Below, one piece after another: positions 4,676 through 6,327 of a DNA stretch of 6,327 nucleotides. A program made the position numbers and the translations under genes. Under the pieces are notes generated by a model. The model did not search any database, was not told the DNA's origin, and saw only the letters and a program-made list of their open reading frames with translations. Positions within the stretch are counted from its first letter, which is position 1. Every line of letters starts with the position of its first letter. The stretch is from JACPLA01 sp035291905. Lineage in GTDB: Bacteria > Bacteroidota > Ignavibacteria > UBA10030. Location of the stretch: the NCBI GenBank assembly GCA_035291905.1, contig DATDRF010000128.1:1-6327 (forward strand), written 5' to 3'.

Positions 4676-5140
4676 ATGAAAGGCAATAAGAAGCTCATAT
4701 CTTCACTGAACAATCTGCTTGCAGACGAACTAACCGCCATCAGCCAGTATATGGTGCATTCTGAAATGTGCGAGAATTGGGGATACGGCAAACTTCATGA
4801 GGCCATAGAAAAACAGGCCAAGGAAGAGATGAGTCATGCGGAGTGGCTGATTCAGCGGATTCTCTTTCTGGAAGGAATGCCCGTCGTTACCAAGCTCAAC
4901 CCGATGAGAATTGGCAAGACCGTTGTTGAGATGGTTGCCAACGATCAAGACGCGGAAGCGGAGGCCATCAAGGCTTACAACGATGCGGTCGCCCTCGCCC
5001 ATGAGGTGAATGATCAATCGACGAGTGACCTCTTGATAAAGATCCTCAAGATGGAAGAAGGTCACATCGATTGGGCCGAAATCCAGAGGACACAAATCGA
5101 GCAGGTCGGCCTGCAGAATTATCTGGCAAATCAATCGTAG
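4676..5140 (+). CDS. bfr: Bacterioferritin, haem-binding iron-storage protein
   Basis: Bacterioferritin assembles into a 24-subunit shell that oxidises Fe(II) at a di-iron ferroxidase centre and stores it as a ferric mineral in the cytoplasm. All ferroxidase ligands are present at the same numbers as in E. coli Bfr: Glu18, Glu51, His54, Glu94, Glu127 and His130. Tyr25 is kept, and Met52, the axial haem ligand, is also present, so this is a haem-type Bfr rather than a plain ferritin or Dps. The length of 154 aa is close to the usual 155-160. The start is well supported by AAGGA (4665-4669) six bases before the ATG. It looks monocistronic: a repeat and a possible promoter lie upstream, and a strong intrinsic terminator 33 bp downstream. 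Its role is iron storage and limiting Fenton chemistry. Confidence 0.96.
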   Translation: MKGNKKLISSLNNLLADELTAISQYMVHSEMCENWGYGKLHEAIEKQAKEEMSHAEWLIQRILFLEGMPVVTKLNPMRIGKTVVEMVANDQDAEAEAIKAYNDAVALAHEVNDQSTSDLLIKILKMEEGHIDWAEIQRTQIEQVGLQNYLANQS

Positions 5141-5173
5141 CCGCCTGATTTTTACAGTCGGACTTCTCATTAA

Positions 5174-5209
5174 TCGCCGCGCGGCTATCTGCCGGGCGGC
5201 GACTTTTTT
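5174..5209 (+). terminator. Strong Rho-independent terminator after bfr
   Basis: A 12-bp stem with one mismatch pairs tcgccgcgcggc (5174-5185) with gccgggcggcga (5191-5202) around the loop tatct, followed after one C by six T (5204-5209). It is the only classical intrinsic terminator in the window. It ends four bases before the Shine-Dalgarno of the next gene. Confidence 0.88.
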
Positions 5210-5223
5210 CCCGAGGAACTTCC

Positions 5224-5769
5224 ATGAGCCGCATACATCCCGACCACAGCATTCAATCCGAATTACGGAGACCCATGCAAGCTTCCAAGCGCGTAGCACT
5301 TGTTGCCCACGATAACCGGAAAAAAGATCTCATCGAATGGGTGGAATGGAACTGGAGTGCTTTGCTCGATCACCGGCTGATTTGTACAGGAACGACCGGA
5401 TCTCTTGTCGAGCAGGCATTGGCAAAGAGACTCGGGAAAGAGAGCAGCAAGAAGGTTTCCGTACGAAAACTCAAGTCTGGTCCCCTGGGCGGCGACCAAC
5501 AACTGGGCGCTCTCATCGCGGATGGCGAGATCGATGTGCTGATTTTTCTTTGGGACCCCATGGAGCCGCAGCCGCATGACGTCGACGTCAAAGCACTATT
5601 GAGAATTGCCGTTCTCTATAACGTGCCGACTGCGTGCAACAGGTCGACGGCGGATTTCATGATTTCTTCGAATCTTTTTACCTCCGAGTACTCTCCTATT
5701 CTTGTTGATTACAGCAGCTACATGAGAAGAGACGTAAAGGGGTTGAAAGCGCGCGAAGATCAAGAATAA
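5224..5769 (+). CDS. mgsA: Methylglyoxal synthase
   Basis: This enzyme converts dihydroxyacetone phosphate to methylglyoxal and phosphate, a bypass of lower glycolysis used when phosphate is short or sugar phosphates pile up. The family signature is complete: VALVAHDNRKKD (24-35) with His29, the phosphate-binding CTGTTG (54-59), SGPLGGDQQ (85-93) with the catalytic Asp91 (E. coli Asp71), LWDPMEPQPHDVD (109-121) with Asp111 and His118 (E. coli Asp91 and His98) and Asp121 (E. coli Asp101). Compared with E. coli there is an insertion of about ten residues (AKRLGKESSKKVS region, 67-79) between the TGTTG and SGP motifs. ATG 5224 has GAGGAA (5213-5218) at good spacing. ATG 5275 with GGAG (5267-5270) gives the usual family N-terminus (MQASKRVALVAHD) and is a real alternative. 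The enzyme is cytoplasmic. The bfr terminator directly upstream hints at regulation by attenuation or an internal promoter. Confidence 0.95.
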   Translation: MSRIHPDHSIQSELRRPMQASKRVALVAHDNRKKDLIEWVEWNWSALLDHRLICTGTTGSLVEQALAKRLGKESSKKVSVRKLKSGPLGGDQQLGALIADGEIDVLIFLWDPMEPQPHDVDVKALLRIAVLYNVPTACNRSTADFMISSNLFTSEYSPILVDYSSYMRRDVKGLKAREDQE

Positions 5770-5859
5770 GAGACAACGAACGGGAGAATCAACGAAACAA
5801 CGAAATGAAGCCACCTTAGCTCGTTGACTCGTTGTTTCGTCGTCTCGTTCCTTGGTTGA
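5770..5859. repeat. caacgaa/ctcgttg palindrome with 8-nt period
   Basis: The left arm divides into 8-mers from 5770: gagacaac, gaacggga, gaatcaac, gaaacaac, gaaatgaa. The right arm divides from 5820: ctcgttga, ctcgttgt, ttcgtcgt, ctcgttcc, ttggttga. The core is a perfect 12-bp inverted repeat, ACGAAACAACGA (5792-5803) against TCGTTGTTTCGT (5829-5840), with a 25-nt loop. It begins immediately after the mgsA stop codon and could fold into a long 3' hairpin, though no T-run follows. Confidence 0.75.
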
Positions 5860-5940
5860 CTCTCCCTATCCCTTTTCTTCATTCCATCCTCCTCCCTCCC
5901 GTCGGCATCCTACCTTCAAACATCCGAAGAGGATTCGTCA

Positions 5941-6327
5941 ATGAAACGCCTAAGTCTTCTCCTTCCCGTCATTCTTCTTCTTGGACTTTCCGCCGCGTCC
6001 GCGCACCCCGGGATCGGAATCGTCATGGACAGCAAAGGGAACGTCTATTATACGGACCTGAAGCATGTATGGAGAATCTCAACGGACGGAACAAGGAGCA
6101 TCGTCGTGAGAAGCGTTCACACCCACGAGCTCTATTTGGACGACAAGGACAACCTGTTTGGCGAGCACTTATGGTATGAGGGAGAAAGGACGGACAAGTG
6201 GGGACATCGCGTGTGGCGACTGGGTTCGGATGGCAACCTCCTTGACATTATCCCCGCGCGGCAGGGTTTCCTTGAGAATTACGACGACTTCCATTTTGCG
6301 CATGCCGGGAACGGTGCGTCGTATTGG
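5941..6327 (+). CDS. Secreted NHL/SMP-30-like beta-propeller protein, 5' part only
   Basis: The frame from ATG 5941 stays open for 129 codons to the right edge, so the gene is cut by the window. AGAGGA (5928-5933) lies seven bases upstream. Residues 1-21 are a clear signal peptide (MKRL, core LLLPVILLLGL, cleavage ASA/H). The mature protein begins with GIGIVMDSKGNVYYTDLKHVWRISTDG, the typical strand pattern of an NHL-type propeller blade (xG..D..GN.Y..D....V..I...G). Further blade-like strings are HELYLDDKDNLFGEHLWYEG (61-80) and VWRLGSDGNLLDI (90-102). It is probably a periplasmic or secreted sensor or hydrolase-like propeller; no catalytic residues can be judged from this part. It follows the 8-nt palindrome after mgsA. 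No link in function to mgsA is evident. Confidence 0.82.
   Translation, partial: MKRLSLLLPVILLLGLSAASAHPGIGIVMDSKGNVYYTDLKHVWRISTDGTRSIVVRSVHTHELYLDDKDNLFGEHLWYEGERTDKWGHRVWRLGSDGNLLDIIPARQGFLENYDDFHFAHAGNGASYW

Noticed and set aside
5141..5175. TTTACA (5151-5156) with CATTAA (5168-5173) as an mgsA promoter
   Set aside because: The spacing is only 11 nt, too short for a usual promoter.
5832..6179. 115-codon + strand frame starting in the 8-nt palindrome
   Set aside because: It overlaps the secreted propeller gene, whose frame has a signal peptide, a ribosome-binding site and blade motifs.

Overview
This window comes from a bacterial chromosome of roughly balanced G+C content. Ten protein-coding genes can be supported, all on the + strand and all apparently chromosomal housekeeping, stress or envelope genes. 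There is no phage integrase, transposase, CRISPR array, rRNA or tRNA. The presence of outer-membrane and periplasmic proteins points to a diderm. The long methylglyoxal synthase, the Lys-rich DksA-like protein, one possible Bacteroidetes-type promoter and the style of the intergenic repeats fit an uncultured member of the Bacteroidota/Chlorobi/Ignavibacteria (FCB) neighbourhood. That placement is an inference and is not secure.

Layout: (1) a small alpha/beta protein of unknown role (24-275); (2) a TraR/DksA-type C4 zinc-finger protein (604-1035); (3) two membrane-anchored coiled-coil proteins, one anchored at its N-terminus (1295-1687) and one with a signal peptide and a C-terminal anchor (1788-2345); (4) a DinB/YfiT-like metal-binding protein (2478-3029); (5) a small three-helix membrane protein (3154-3498); (6) a Phenol_MetA_deg-like outer-membrane protein starting at TTG behind a perfect Shine-Dalgarno (3684-4448); (7) bacterioferritin (4676-5140); (8) methylglyoxal synthase (5224-5769); (9) the start of a secreted beta-propeller-like protein running off the right edge (5941-6327). 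The genes look individually transcribed or loosely grouped rather than one operon. The shared theme, if any, is stress and envelope physiology: iron storage, methylglyoxal bypass and DksA-type control.

The most remarkable content is between the genes. Eight of the nine intergenic gaps carry a dyad-symmetric or tandem short-word repeat, and several unrelated word families are present: an 11-nt cacgaag type, several strictly 7-nt types with different words, an 8-nt caacgaa type, a GC-rich cccgcc/ggcggg type, and a CACAGAG/CTCTGTG element present three times. The CACAGAG element has two distinguishable arms: in every copy one arm has word spacing 9-11-9 and the other 9-10-9, and this shows that the middle copy is inverted. 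Heptad repeats also appear inside one coiled-coil gene and possibly in the 3' end of the dinB-like gene. The only classical terminator is the one after bacterioferritin, and it sits four bases upstream of the methylglyoxal synthase Shine-Dalgarno.
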